From positions 86,806,922 to 86,870,921 of the forward strand of contig CM072886.1 in NCBI GenBank assembly GCA_037013685.1: a stretch of DNA of 64,000 bases, in the 5' to 3' direction. The notes below the pieces were generated by a model. The model was not told the origin of the DNA. It was given only the letters and a program-made list of their open reading frames with translations, and ran no database searches. The position numbers were made by a program, and so were the translations under genes. Shown here piece after piece: positions 11,201 to 25,094 of this stretch. Source of the DNA: Acridotheres tristis. Lineage: Eukaryota > Chordata > Aves > Passeriformes > Sturnidae. The stretch's first letter is position 1. Every line of letters starts with the position of its first letter.

Positions 11201-13689
11201 AAATATATATAAAGTCTTTGAACAGACCGATCTAAAAGTTTTAGGATGCAACTGACTTAAAAGCAACTTAAATGAGTTAACCTTTTATGGAAATTCTCAG
11301 AAAATTATAATAATTCCTTGAAAATATAGTCTGCCCTAAACTGAAAGCAAACCTGGTTGCAGTTACTAAAAATTGACATTGTTGCAAATGCCTCAAGAAA
11401 TAGAAATACTAGTATGTAGGTGGAAAAAAATCCCCCTCTTTTGCACCTGTAAGTGTCCAGTAGCAAACTAGATTAGGTTAATGATAGATACCTAACTAGA
11501 ACACTAAAAAATATAAATTAGATTCTTCTCTAACATTTGGTCCCTCTATTGTTACGTTCTCTACATCTTCGTTGTTTACCCAAGGCTTTAGACAAAGATC
11601 TAGTTGCAAAATTCAGAGAAAACAGAGAACTCCTAGATGAGAGGTTAAGAAAACTTCTTGAATGCTTACCGCAATTTATGTTTGTTTGTTTGTTTATTAA
11701 GTTCCTAGTAGCATGGACTGTATCTATACCAGTCTGGCAAATAGACCAGATAAAAGAAACTTTGTCCTGCTTTCCCTTGAACTCATATTCTTTGATCCAT
11801 GATTTGTATAAATAAGACAGAGGTTTCCTCTCAACTGCCAACCCGGGCATTTTTATCTACCATTTGATTATGTAGTCTGTGACCATTATATTTTAATATC
11901 TGTAGACACAGATATGCCCTTCTACTGATTCCAGTTCCTTTATGTAGAAAAATTATTGTTTCCTGGGCTGTTTCTTTAGTGTTCTTCTTGTATACTCTGT
12001 AATGGATTACATTACAGTGTGTGTAATTTTCACAACACTATTTCAACTTTTGCTAGTTTAATAATTGCTTATTGCATTAGACTGCTCTTGCAAAAATCAA
12101 GAAAGTACTTTAAAATTGCAAGAGAAAAGAAACACATTTGAATAACTTTAAATCCAATTAAATGTGGATAATTGCTCTTTGGAAATTCTCATTATGAATA
12201 TCTAATATCAGATGGCATCTGTATTTTATAAAATTTTAGCATATAGAATATTTGGCTCCTAAAAATCTGTCTGAGAACTATGACAGACATACGTTCCTTT
12301 TTGGGCAGAAGAACATTCAGTTCCAATACTGGATTAAGGCTTAGTATCTTGCCCAGAACTGCTACCACCAAAAGCAGAAAGTTGTTCAATAAAATTTTGA
12401 TAAGTTATCCACAGAGCTTTTGGCACTAATTCTCTGATCACTGAGTGACATAAACAGTCCTCAATCCTTCTCTGTCCTTTATGCTGGGAACAACTCCTTC
12501 CACCTCATGCAGTTGAGGAGTATTTTGTCAGTGTAGCTTGCCTTCTCTGGCAAACAGACCCTGCAATCAAGACTTCCTTTTCATCAGGATTTGTGGATTC
12601 CTTACAGTCTTGAAGAACCATCAGACTAACCTTCTCCTGTTTCCCATCCCCTTCCTGGTCAGCAGTATTTGTCCTTTCTTTGGAAGTCTTTATTCCAAGA
12701 CTCATTTGAGCAGGCAGCCTTGGAAACTATGCCCTGAGCCTCTTTGATTCACTTTCTCTGGGAACGGTTCTGGATCACTACTATTGCATGATTGCTTCAG
12801 AATATTTCAGGCAAATTTCTTTTCTCTCCTAATGAGACGTCTTGTGAAACCTTTTAAGAGGTGGCTGCAAAAATATATATAAACATACACATTTTCTTTG
12901 AGGAATATTGCTTTATACTCAAACAAATGTTTGGAATATGACAGAAAATAAATTTTCTAATTACATAATGCAGATTCTTTATGGCTGCCTTGCTGCTCAT
13001 TGCTCTATTAGCTTAATGTGAAGGATTTTATTTATTTATATGCCTGTTTTAGACTGTGGGAAAGACATGACTTATGGGAGTTTTGAGATAAGAAAGGTAA
13101 GAGAAATCTTTGAAAAGGAGATGCCTGCTAACCATCTTATTGTCATTACCTCCATTTCCTACTCAACATGCCTTTCTGCTTCCATAACTAGAGGTTCTTT
13201 GGGCCAGATATTTGGGTTTAAACCTTTTGGTTTGAAGAATGTGGTCACAAATTTGTTTTGGATAGACAAAGCTATGTTGGAGTCATTTGCACTCCCTGTC
13301 TCCTGACCATGGAACTGTAATTTAGCTACTAAGAATAAGCCATGATTGTTTACAGATGGACTTTGAAAATAAGGAGGAGATTATGACAGACGAAATTAGT
13401 TGTAAATAATTATTTCCATAGAAAAGTGGTTCTGTGATTCTGTGGAAAGGACTCACAGTCATCTCAGTAAGTTACTAATTTGTTTACCTTCAAGTAAAAT
13501 CATCTCTCTAGAGCCAGCCAATTTTTATAGTGAGGTGTAGAAGAGCTGTCCTGTGTGGCAATGTGATGGATAACTTCATTATACAACTTAAGAAGCTCTT
13601 CTTCCCTTTCTTGTACCTTTTCACACTCTAGTTAATCACCTCATCCTGGTTAAACCAACTGACTACTTCAGCATTAAAAGTATGCAAAA
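8236..13689. other. Unique AT-rich non-coding DNA
   Basis: There is no recognisable gene. Reading frames (for example 10187-10486 minus, 11530-11850 minus, 13040-13306 plus) are short and unfamiliar. A compact hairpin at 8749-8766 has 8-base arms GAGAGTCA/TGACTCTC around TG, creating AP-1-like half sites. A TTTG microsatellite of four units lies near 11681-11696. A mildly GC-richer patch lies at 12480-12780 without identifiable content. Confidence 0.6.
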
Positions 13690-14230
13690 TTAACATTTTA
13701 CTGCACCAGGGCCAGATAAAGGCAGTCTTTTCCATCTGGAAAACAGACAGCCTCGTTTAAATGATTCTGGCTTCTCTGATGTGCAGTCCAGCTGATGCCA
13801 TTTCCAATCAAGGAATTGAGTCATGTGCTCAACTTCCATCCCTTCTCCATCTTTTTTCATGGTAAGGATATAGTGCAAGGATGGCTGGTCTGGGCTGTCC
13901 CTGTCTTCAGTGGTGGCAGATATTGACTGCTGAGTGTTTATGAACAGAAGAGATTGCAGAGATTTACAACTTCCAGCGGTCTGTGGTTCAGGGACTTTCT
14001 GGGTCCAAGATGATGAGGTTTTGGTTACTGTCACTGGGCCTGATCCTGATGTGTGGGCTGAGATCCTGCCCAGCCTCAGCCCATCCCCAGGGAAGTGTCT
14101 TGAAGGTTCTCACTTCTCCATTGTATCTAATGTGAAATGACTTCGATGTTTCTTTCACTTTGCTATATAAACTTTCCATCTTTTTTGAGATGGAGGGCAG
14201 AATCAGATCCGGACACAACATTCAGCATAT
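13690..14230. other. GC-richer non-coding patch
   Basis: Composition rises here and frames are open on both strands (13690-14034 minus, 13988-14221 minus, 13934-14140 plus). No domain, signal peptide or repeat family is recognised. No flanking splice sites of convincing quality were seen. It is left as an unidentified stretch; a degraded transposon is as likely as a non-coding exon. Confidence 0.3.
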
Positions 14231-14729
14231 TGATTCACTTTAGATTTCTACAAGGACATACCAAGATTTTTGAAATTTTTATTATTTCTTGAAATTGTTT
14301 CATAATCATTATTTTAGTTTGTAGTTTCATAAAACTGGGTGAAAATTGTTTTCATCCCTGGGGTCTAAATCATGTACAACCCCTTAACAGAAATTGCTGC
14401 AATTTTCAATAAAAAATGGATCTGTTTGAGAGATTGTTCCCCACCTGAGAACATCAGGATTTTCAAATTTTTAGTCTTCATAAGAGCAAGGATTTGTATC
14501 TGTAAGACCTTATCTGCCCTTCCCTTAGAATTGAGATGGATTTTCCCATTGCAAGACAGGGTAAAATTCACTGCTGCACCTTCTCTGTGTAAGCAATGCT
14601 TGCCATCGCCCCTTAAATTCTGGGATTCTGTTATCAAACAGTAAGAACAGTGCTGAAGCAATATTTAATGATGGCTATTAAAGGACTCTCTTACTTGCTA
14701 CTTTTCAATTGAAAATTTTTTCCTCAAAG

Positions 14730-14910
14730 CTTTTGCATGAACGCAGTCGGAAGAAAACCGATATGACATCACATTTTGTCATCATCAATCATTTGCTATG
14801 CAAATTGAGATGCCTACAGGACTTCAGAGTTCAAGGCCTGCCCGCACACGGGGCTTGTACAAACAATGAAAGATTTACTATGTGAGTAATAAGTACTTTC
14901 AGGAAAGATC
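14730..14910. promoter_or_regulatory. Candidate PBX/MEIS-POU-SOX enhancer cluster
   Basis: Within about 105 bases there are a TGACA/TGTCA pair (14764-14768 and 14777-14781, MEIS-type cores), ATCAATCA (14784-14791, a PBX-type site), a perfect octamer ATGCAAAT (14798-14805, POU factors) and AACAATG (14862-14868, SOX type). The stretch also keeps several CpGs (ACGCAG, TCGG, CCGAT, CCGCACACGGGG) in an AT-rich setting, which is often seen in conserved enhancers. Factor binding and conservation are inferred, not shown. Nothing here resembles a transposon or an exon. Confidence 0.4.
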
Positions 14911-16499
14911 GATTACAAATGAAAGCAGAAAAGGTTATAGATAGAGAAAGAAAAAAGAGCAAATGTTGATCACAAAAGGGAAACAAAGGGAATACTGATC
15001 ACATCTGGAAAAACAGTTTCATGAAATACATTTATTTGGAAAATATGCATTAAATTCTTTTGCCTGAAACTTGGGCTCCCTTTTAAAATCCTGAGCAGCT
15101 TTGAAAACTGAGTGTTTTACAAATAAATATAAAGGCCATAAGTTGAGATCAAAGGTTTGTTTCAAAGAGGTTCACAGGGGATGCCTGTGCTAAAATATAG
15201 ATAGCACCAGGAAAGAAATATAGTGATATTTTCTCAGGCTACAACCTGAGATCAGGATCTTTGATAAAGGTAACACGTCTGTGTTTAGTGGGCTCTGATT
15301 TTTTTTCCTTTGCACTAATTCCTGATTCCTTTTTGACTTGCTCTGCACTTCAGCAATCCTGTGGCCAGGAGTTCCAACACTTGTGTGCTCACTGATTGAA
15401 GTATTATCTTTTGCTTGTTTTGAACATGCCACATGCTGATTTCATGCTGTGATTCTTGCCTGCTGGCATTCACTGGAAAAGTACACTCAGGATCTAGTAA
15501 CAAAAGAATGGAGATTACTGTATCAGGACAAATCAGGATGGTAATATATTTCCCATTAAGACAACACAGGCTAGATTGAGGTCATGTTAAATCAAAGTCT
15601 CAAAGCCACACTTCCTAAAAGACAGAAGATGCCATTCCCCCTTCTGTTGCAGTAGTGTCCAGAGATCGTCCCTAAATCTGTTTCTGAAAGTATTTTCCAT
15701 CTCCTTTGAAGACACTGGCAAAGTTGGGTTAAAGGTAGTCTTTGTGTGCAAAAATAAAATAGACTTTAAGTACACAAGTATAGGTTGGATCTAGAAGATA
15801 CTGTTCACTACCATTATGACAGAGTGGCAAATTGAGGGAGAAAATTCTCAGGCATAAAATTACCTCTTAATTTCCTGGCTGCTTATGCACCCATTGAGGA
15901 GGCTCTATTTACAGGCATGTTCTTTCACTCTGCCCTGCTGTAATAAGTAACTTGAAAATCACAATAAATTCTGATCAGGCTTCTGACCATGTAGAGTTTG
16001 TAAGGAAAAAACTTTTACTCCTGATATTCAACTCTCAAGAAGGCTGGGGACTAAGAATTTGAGATACCATTTTCCAAGGAAGAGATGTCTCTATGTATAA
16101 TGAAAGACACCAAACCATATCCAAAATCATGCCCGAAAAATAAAAATGAAAAATGTTATGAGACAGAGTAGGTTTTGAAAAAAGGTCTGTACTCAGATCC
16201 TTGATGGCAACATTAAGTTCAGTTCCCTTTTGGAGAAATAACTTTCCACTTTTCTGATAACAAATTGGGCAGAATTATATTACAAGGTGTGATAAGCAGT
16301 AAAATTCAGATGAATTTAGGGCAACCTATATCAGGGTCATGGGGAAAACCCAAGAAATCAAATATAAGAGTCCTGTGCTACTTACTGCATGAACATATTG
16401 TTCATGGCACTGGCCACTACCTATCAATGCAAGATGTAAGAATAACCTTCTTTGAAGGTAATTGTCTATTCTAATTTTAGTCAGACACCTGTTGGTTAA
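14911..16499. other. Unique AT-rich non-coding DNA
   Basis: No recognisable gene or repeat. Reading frames at 15190-15432 minus, 15315-15503 minus and 16265-16474 plus are short, unfamiliar and lack any supporting context. Confidence 0.6.
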
Positions 16500-17760
16500 T
16501 GCACTGAATAATGATGCTTTCTATCCTTAAGGAATTTTTACTCTGTGGAGATGTCCTTAGTGTCCCTGCTAGTCTTCATCTGCTTTCAGCACAGTACATG
16601 TCTCCTGTAGGTTTTCTGTCATATTTGCCATTCTTAGGATACTGTTAGATCATGTTAAATGTCTCTTTGTGCCATCTTCAGGCAATTGAATGCCCCTCTT
16701 CCATCTTGCTCATTTTTGATCTGTTGAGTTCAACTGCATCTATCACAGTAAGTTCTTCTGCTTCCTTTCACACAAGGAAAGGATGAAATTCCTTTTCTAG
16801 GTCATAAATGTTCCTTCAGTTTTATTGGCTGTTGTGTTTTTCTGCAATGAGGAGATGAATAAGAGTTCACAAGTTGCTCTTGCTTTGCATGTATTATTTT
16901 ATTGGTCTCTAGCATGTTTGCTCTCCAAAGGAAAGAATTCTGATGCTTAGCAACCCTAATTTCATGAAAATCTAATATTATAGTAGCCTTTATGTTCTCT
17001 GAACTCCTTCCAATTCCACTTTGTTGTTTGTTTTAAATGAGGTATTTAGACTTAAGCACAACATTCAAAATGAAAGCAAACAACTGGTTCTCAGTAGTAT
17101 GCATAAATTTGTGGTGTGCTGGTGTCCACAAGATTCCAGGCTGATAAGGTTCCTTTGGGCTGTGTGCTGTGCAAACACAGAGGAGCTCTTGCTTGGAAGA
17201 TCTTCCAACGAAAGTTTAAAACAGATGGTAAAAAGGTGAATAAATTATAGACATGAGAAAGGGAATAAAATGGTTTATGAACAGTAAATGCAAGCCCAAC
17301 TAATCTAATTGATGACATTGTACAATTTTTCAGGTATTATTTTAACCCAATTTTAATATACATTTTAAAATGTAGTCCCCCAAATAGTTAATAATTGTAT
17401 TAAAGGAGATGCCAGCAATGTCTATGTCTCCTGTGCCCCACTCCCAAATGATTGTGATTCACTTAGAGCTCATGAAGGTGTATCGTCAGCTCAAATCATA
17501 TTGAATGTTTTACCTCCCACTGTACATTAACATGCCTTTGTTAACACTGAGTTTTAACTGCAGTCAGGCAGCACAGTTGTCTATCTTTTATAGTGCCTCT
17601 GGAATTCCACACAGTTCTTCCTGGTTTTCAGTAACCTAAATTATTTTGACATCTGTGAATATGCCACCTTGGACTTCACCTTTTCCCAAATAATTAATAG
17701 ACACATTAATTAATCATTTCCCTGCATTTTTAAAAGCGTTCCAATATTAGCTCTATTGTT
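16500..17760 (-). mobile_element. Probable ancient CR1-like LINE remnant
   Basis: Parts of this stretch follow, in the expected order, the reverse complement of old CR1/L3-type ORF2. A block near 17010-17080 resembles the segment found upstream of the CR1 3' end. A block at about 17420-17670, with TCAGCTCAAATCATATTGAATG and later CTGTGAATATGCCACC-like text, resembles the RT-downstream part of ancient amniote CR1 elements. Divergence is high, with many indels, so no reading frame survives. The match is by memory of the family pattern, not by alignment; the 17.4-17.7 kb part is the stronger half. Confidence 0.3.
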
Positions 17761-19439
17761 TATGTGAGGAACACGGTACAGGGAAAATCACAAAGCCAAA
17801 GTGTTAACCTGTTTCCTGGATTATTGCCTCTAAAAATAACCATTAGCTGGTATTTTTGAAATTAGAAATTATTGCTAAATAAAATCTAGAGGTAATTCCT
17901 CACTCTAGGCTTGCATTAAATAGAAAGAAGTCGCAGTCTCTGGTTATTCTATGCCAAAGGGGAATATGAAGGCCAAAATGAAGATACCTTTAAAGAGAAA
18001 AGGCTGATTGTACCTCTTCTGTTTGAAATTAAATGTACTTGCAGGTCTCAAATGCAGGAATGTGTCTTGGAAAAAAAAGTGTCTCAGATTGGGAAGACAA
18101 TTCAGCACACAGGTGAAAAACAGTGTATTAAATTCCACCCAGAAGTAGATCTTGTAACCATTGACAAGGGCAGGGAGAGCATTTAATAATAAAGCTCCAA
18201 TAAGTGCTTTTTCATTCTGAGAATAAATTTAAAGATGTTGCTTCAGATGAATTACACTGCAATATTCTGATTTAGAAACATCAGGTTTAGCTCTGGACTA
18301 ATAGTAATAGCAAAATAAAGTAATATAAATAAATATAATAAAATAAATAAATAAAGTAATAGGAAAATATAGCTTAAAAAAAAGAATCTGGTCAAAGTAT
18401 CTTCTTTTGCATATTTAAATAGCAGAGAATCTTTATTTTTGAAGTAGCAGCCTTTTGATGCAGAAGGTGGTGCTCTGAATTACCTCATGGGACTATTCAT
18501 ACTTGCTGTGATTTTCAAAAGCTTGAAGCTTATGAATTCCTATGGAAAGAATCAGAGATCAGGCAATTTCTAAAAATCCACAAAGCATCTGTTTGCACTT
18601 CCCTGTGTTGAAATAGTGGTAGTGTCATATTCATTTCTGCATTTTAGGTTCATTTCTAAATTATTTACGAGCTTTTAAAATTCTACCTTGGACACTTTAG
18701 TAGATTGTGGGACAGTGATTGAAGACTCTCTTTTTGCCATGAGAGATTATTTCAGTTTATGAGAATAAACAAAACTGAGTAAAACTGGGAAAATGATCTC
18801 TGAACAGATTAAGGATTAATTAATGGATTTTCTGTAGAAAGTACATACAAGTCACTTTTCAGGTAATCCATTCTTCTTTTTTTAGGAATGAAAATTACTT
18901 TCTTATACCCCTCACCCATTTAGAAAGACAAAGATGGTTGTAATACAGTAGGCACATCAGTTAATATCAGTAACTTTTGTCGGTTCTAATGCCTGCATTT
19001 TGTTTTCTGCCCTGGAAGAGTTCCCAGGTACAAACAATTCTTTACACAGCTTTGTTGGTGGCAGCTGATATTCTTTCAGTTCTGAATTTCATATTGCTAA
19101 AAAGACCCTGGGAGAAAAACTTAGGGAACAGCAAAAATAATCCAGATGGAAACAATGGGAGACAAAATTGGTTTGTGGGGACAGAGTATAAAAATGAAGC
19201 ATACACAGCTTTGTCAGGAGGTGACTGCAGAGGAATGGTGGTAGAAAACAGAGTGCAGTATACTAATAGAATATAGTGGCTGAAGGTTTTTCAGCTTCAG
19301 GAAATCCACATGGTTTAGGAAGATATAATTATAAGTAATATAATGAAAGTGAGAAGAAAAAAAAAGTCAGGTATATGAAGAGTTTAGTTTGTGAAGCAGT
19401 ATAGTAATTAAAAGTTTAAGTTAGGAGAGGATTCCTTCT
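17761..19439. other. Unique AT-rich non-coding DNA
   Basis: No gene is recognised. It includes an A/T-only low-complexity patch of AAATA-type units at 18312-18360. The 18977-19276 plus-strand frame (99 codons) starts with hydrophobic residues but has no known domain and is not called. Confidence 0.6.
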
Positions 19440-19825
19440 AAGAAAAGCCATGGTATGTGTGCTGGGTAAGACTGTGGGTGGGATTCAGCACCAGATTCAG
19501 ACAACTGGCAGAAGTATTGACAGTGGAGATGCTCCCATGTGAATGGGAGACCAAGTCTTGTCAGAATCAACGGGGCTCGGGGACTTGCTCATGTGGGCGT
19601 TATTGTCATTTAAGTTGCTATCCAAAAGATCTGACAGATGTAGCACAGGCTGTAGGGAGACGTGTGCCCCACTGGACTGGGCAGGTTTTGGTAGCTGGAA
19701 CCTGCTCTGGAGCTCTGTGTGCTACCAACTGTGTTGGCAAAATCTCCTTCAATTTAGTGGAAGCTGAGCCTCCCCCACATCTGGCTTGTGTGCAGACACC
19801 TGCTGTAAACAGCTAATGTGATGCT
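19440..19825. other. GC-richer patch with open frames, unidentified
   Basis: Two overlapping plus-strand frames (19457-19816, 119 codons; 19543-19767, 74 codons) lie in a stretch richer in GC than its surroundings. The longer product is cysteine- and tryptophan-rich but has no domain I recognise, and the two frames compete. It could be an old repeat or a non-coding exon; I do not claim a protein. Confidence 0.3.
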
Positions 19826-22069
19826 TCAGAGTCCAGAGCTGAACCCTACCTTAGCTGTGTTTTTCATTCAATCTCTCTATGACAAGGTAATTTCTGTAGT
19901 TAAGCCATAAAGTCATCTACAAACTACAAAATAACCTCAGCTAATAAAGGATATGGAAGTTAATTCTGATGTGTAATTAAAATGTGTTGTATTTTCTCTT
20001 ACAATGATCTTAGAATAACATGGTAACATTTTAGTGTTTAACTGAATGAGATTTTTACAGTTTTGAAAATTATTTGCATCTTTCCAACTTCTGTGAAATC
20101 TTTTGGGGTAGTAAAAACACTAAGTGAAAGTACTCTAAATCCCTTTCTATTACTATCTCTGTTTATTTTGGTAATGTCAGAAGTTCCATAATTCTAAATA
20201 CCTTAATTATTTAGCATTATCTGAATAATACGTAATAAAAAGAGACAAATCATCATGTTTTTTTCAGCAGTAAGTGCATCATACCTGAGTAAATGACCTG
20301 ACTTTTCCATTAGAGATGACATGGCATGCTCAGAGTACTCACACTCAAAAGAAATGAAGATTTATTTTTAACAGTTTGATGAACATTTAAACACAGAAAT
20401 GCTTCAGCAAATCTTTCCAATAGCTTTTCTCTTTTTGTATCTAGTTCACATTATAAATAGGTAGCACATGATTTTTACTTTTAAAATATCCCAGTATTTC
20501 AAGAATCAAAATATAAGTGTGCATCTCAGAATTTAGTGCATGCAATGTTTAGGTCAAATGACTTTTCGCTGTCACTAGCTTCCATGGGAAAACAAAATTT
20601 TGCTAAAATTTTGAGGACAGGTGGGAAGGAAAAGTAGAACCGTCTGCTTATTTTCAAGTAAATTTTAGTGAAACATGATTTTATATCTTTTACCATCTAT
20701 TTGACATGCAGTGAAGTCAATTAACTATTTTCTCTCAGGACTAAATCTGTTTGCCTAACTTGTGAACAGCTGCTCCATAACAACACATTATCAGAAAAAG
20801 CTGAGCTTAACAGCTCAGCCTTAGTGGCTGGTCATAAAACCACACTTCAAAAAGATGACAGAACCAAGATAAACTACAATTCACAATGTAAAAACGAAAA
20901 AAAAGCCCAAGCCTTAAAACAAAATGTTTTATTGTCTGAAGCTGAAAGAATTGACGCGTTAATATTCTGTATTGTGCGTTGCTCCCGCTTTTATCTTCAA
21001 TAAAGGATGACAGTGTTACAAAGTTCTGGAAGAGGTCAAGTACTGTCACTTTTATCAAATGTGGTATCAGCATTTTTCTTCAGTGGTTTTGGAACAATGT
21101 TAGCTGCTCTACCTTAGCTTAGACTGCTTGCTTTGTACCAGCATTTGATTCTTGCATTGAAACTTGAGGTAGCACGAAACCAACTAAAAACTCAGCAGAC
21201 AAGAGAAATCCCTATTTGGGGTGCACAGAGAAAATGGTAGTTGCCTTTGAATGTATTTTGTTATTGGTTTGCCCTCTTTGTCAGTGTATTTCCAAGTACT
21301 GAATCATTATGCAGGTTGAAATCCTTTATCATGCAGTTTCATGGAATGGTTTGTTAAGACTGGAAAATTAAGGACTAATCTAGTTGTTGAATAATATGCT
21401 AGCATTTTCTCATGTTTGGCTCTCAGGTGGGTAACCCTCTGTCTGATGCTCTACTTTAAGTTGCATTTAATATTACTACTTTATGTAACTTATTTAACAC
21501 TTAAAGGTATTAAAGAGAAAAACTCTTATGTTAAATAAAAAAGTAATAAATTCTAGCTGTGTAACAGCTGTCAACAAAGAAATCTTGTGAAGGAGGAATT
21601 ACCTGAATGTCTTAGCAATGTATAGTAGCTGGGGATATATGACCTGTTTTGTGGTTTTTTTTTGTAATTAGGTAGCTGTCTTACTTCAGCACATGTACAG
21701 TACATGCCAGTGTTTGTTTTGCACAGGGATCTTTGCTGCTAATTTCACATGACAACAAGATTATGCAGCTTAGTGCACAGTAGAAACATAAAGGACTTTG
21801 GTTTTTCTTTTCTGATCTTCAAGTTAGTAGAACTTGTCAGATTAATCTGAATGAAAGACACTGTGATATATATTTCAGGAATATAAATAAATGTTGAATA
21901 TCAGTGGATACTTGTGGAAAATTCCTTACAGAGCAATCTAAGAGTCCTAGTAATTATTGAATAATTTTATGTAAGTAATTTAATGTCACATTGTCTTACA
22001 TTCATATGTGGAGTCAGGAAAAAAGCTCTGTTTTTGCATATTAGATTGCAAATAATAAATTTAAAGGTA

Positions 22070-22099
22070 TTGGATTGTATACCATTGGATTGTATACAG
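22070..22099. repeat. 15-bp tandem duplication
   Basis: The unit TTGGATTGTATACCA at 22070-22084 is followed directly by TTGGATTGTATACAG at 22085-22099, identical over 13 bases. It is a small slippage-type duplication in AT-rich DNA. Confidence 0.85.
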
Positions 22100-24328
22100 T
22101 GTATTTACATATACGATGTATATGGTACTAGACTAATATATTTGTGATGCTAATGCATCTTAAAAGAGGAGACATGAGAGGAGCAATCAGCCAAATAAAT
22201 TTTTATTTTGTGCCAATGCACTAAAGAAATCTCTAATGACCCTGTTTAAAAAAAAATAGTAAGAGAGCTTGTTTTACAGTGATTGTACCTATTAGGGGAA
22301 CACAGTAGATTCTACTGGAAATAGGATGCCCAAAGCACTTACGTATTTAACTTTGAGGACAGGCTTGTGATATGATGACTCCCCAAAGTCTTCATCGCTG
22401 TAAGTAGGAGTTGAACAAATAACAGAACAAGTGGAATGCCAGGGGTTAAGCAGCCTTTCAACTCCAAGATATTCGGCAAGTGAGAACAGGGGAAGCACTG
22501 AGGAAGGTGGGGGTTGGGGGGAATAAAGTGCATTGGTAATTTAATGCTTCCTTTGATAGAACAGTGCTCTCTTATTGATCAAAAAGTTACAGATTTATTG
22601 GAGAGACTCAGATGGACTTTTGGTGTATTGTAAGAAACTATTCAAATTTTTTTTGCTTTTTAGACCATGTATGTTCAGTATTAGGTCTAGTACTCTACAA
22701 ATTATTACTGAAGTCGGGATATTTCAGGTAAATAAGAATACAATTCAGTTTTTATTGTTCCAAAAAGATCCATTAAAAATAGCAGAACAATTCTGCACAT
22801 TTTCAACAAAGAAATTAAGATTTGAAAGCATAAAACTAGATATAGCAATTGCAGAGGGAAACAGAGTAGAAAAGGAAGCTTAGTTCCTTCAATCAATAGT
22901 CTTCTCTGTACCTTCTGTGCATGCTCCAGTAGTTCTTCCATCCTTCTGTATTAAGCCACTTTGTAGGATTAGGACAGATGAGTGATTATAGCTAAAATCT
23001 AAACCCCACTGGGATTAGGTCAAAACTTTCTTAATCTCTTCCTACTCCTTCCGTGATAACATTTTGTGTGTTTTTCCTTGAAATGGCCCAATGTGGGGAT
23101 CTCACTCCTGTATGCCACAAGTGTACTTAGGGCTTTGTAGGACCCACCTCAGCATATTGTACCCAGTTATGCCCCATTCTATGCTTATTCTCACTGGAAT
23201 TTCAATAGGATTACAATCACTCTAACAACTCGGAAATACCTGAATTTTCACTGAGCACTGGCCTCCAAGTCAAGAAAGCTGCAAACGCCTGTTAGAAGGA
23301 CATAATTTAGTACTGGGCTAGAGTTTGTATTTTGGGTTTTTTTTTTTCCCAGAGCCAGATGTGAAAAGGTTTTCATGTAAATGAAAAACAATGTATACAG
23401 GAACACTTCCCAAAGGTGAGCACAAAGGGAACATATAGCAGCAGGTATTTGGTAAGTCAGAGGAACACTGTCCACACTCTTCTTGTGTGTGTGTAGCAAT
23501 ACGTCTTCCCCCATGGATAATTCCACTGATTTCAAATAAGTAATTATGTTTATTAATATAATTATGTTAGCACAAGAGCTCTCTCTAGTGGAGCCAATGA
23601 TGCTTTACTGGTTCTGTTGCTCAGATACTGAAAAACAGAAGAAATGTTTAATCCTAATATCTTCCAAATACAGCTAATGTCATCAGAATAGCATTACAGT
23701 TACACAGCATATAAGGAATGCTGTGCTTATGAAATACTATAAAAACATAATCCACAAAAGGTGCTGGAATTAAGTTTTTGTCATTCACCGACATCACTGC
23801 CCTCAGCAGAGCTTGGATTTTTTTGAAGGTCTTAATGAGCCTGTTCAAGAACAGCATGAGATTGTTTCTGAATGTCTAATCATGTTTGTCAATTCTCATT
23901 TTCCACTTTTATTTTCTGAGATATGGTGACTTGTACTGGAAAAATTGCAGAATGTATTAATGTCTATTCCATAAGGGGACTATGACACTGTGTTACAGCT
24001 ATGTCTTTCATCCTTCTTCTTAAAGAACAGACCAAGCCCCACTGCCAGGTGTGGCAATCTTCAAGAAAACATTTTAATTGGTAGAAAATTTCAGGAGACA
24101 AGTGGTCCATCCAAACACTATTTTCTGCTAGCCACGTAGCTGGCTTTTATATTCAGAAGGAAGCAGACATTGAGAGAAAAATCTTAGAGATATGTGCAAC
24201 ATAATTGCTCATTTTACGTTAATCAAACATTTTTCTGTTTACTGGGTTCCTTTGCACCTACTGGTATTGGCAAAGGAAAATTTATGATACTGCTTTTGGA
24301 GAAAGCAAGAATCAATTTACACTGCATG

Positions 24329-24353
24329 TTTTTGTTTTGTTTTGTTTTTTTTT
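24329..24353. repeat. TTTTG simple repeat with T run
   Basis: About three TTTTG units run into a nine-base T run. It could be the decayed tail of an old insertion on the minus strand, but no element is recognisable beside it. Confidence 0.75.
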
Positions 24354-25067
24354 AATATATCTATATTTTTATTTTAAAATGATTTTTTCAGATTCTGATG
24401 AATAGATTTCATAGGGACAGTTATTTTTTTCCCTGTATTTTGAAAAGTCCCTTATAAACTGCTAAAGAAACAAACTGGTTCTGCTATGGAAACTATATCT
24501 CTTGGCTTGGAAACCAGTTAAACTGACTGTAAAAATAGCAAGTTTCTATGATGGAATATGGTAAACAGGGAGGTGCCCCCAGGTTTAATGAAATGGTCAG
24601 TGTTGTTCTAACAAATTAATTTATGCTAGTGAGTAGTGAGATGATAACATCTGTAGCAAAGAGTTATTTGGATTAGCTGCTATCAGGAAGGATGATGACA
24701 AACTGGGTAAGCTGTGAGCTGTGGAGCAGTTGAGGAAGTTGAGGTAAACCACAGCTGGAGGAATCAGAGAGCTCTCATAGCCTGGCTACTCTATTGTCTT
24801 CCCTTCAGATCCTGCAAAGGAGTGTAGACCTGCCTTAGATAAAAATCTTAGTGGGAGCAGTTAAAAACAGTTCCACTGGAGCAATAAGGAAATGTCTAAG
24901 GAGGCCAGTGCTGAGGGCATAAAACACAGAGGTCTGAGGGTTTTCTCTTGGCTTTGTGGTCTGCATGGTGCCACCAGAAGAACTGGCAGATATTTCATGA
25001 AGGATTTACAGCCTGGAAACCTATCCTAAATGTAAGCAACTGTGCCCTATTCTTAAAAGAGATAGAT

Positions 25068-25094
25068 TTTTGTTTGTTTGTTTGTTTGTTTTTT
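25068..25094. repeat. TTTG tetranucleotide repeat
   Basis: Five to six TTTG units flanked by T-rich sequence. Short open frames on both strands nearby (24948-25148 plus, 24995-25198 minus) simply read through it. Confidence 0.85.
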
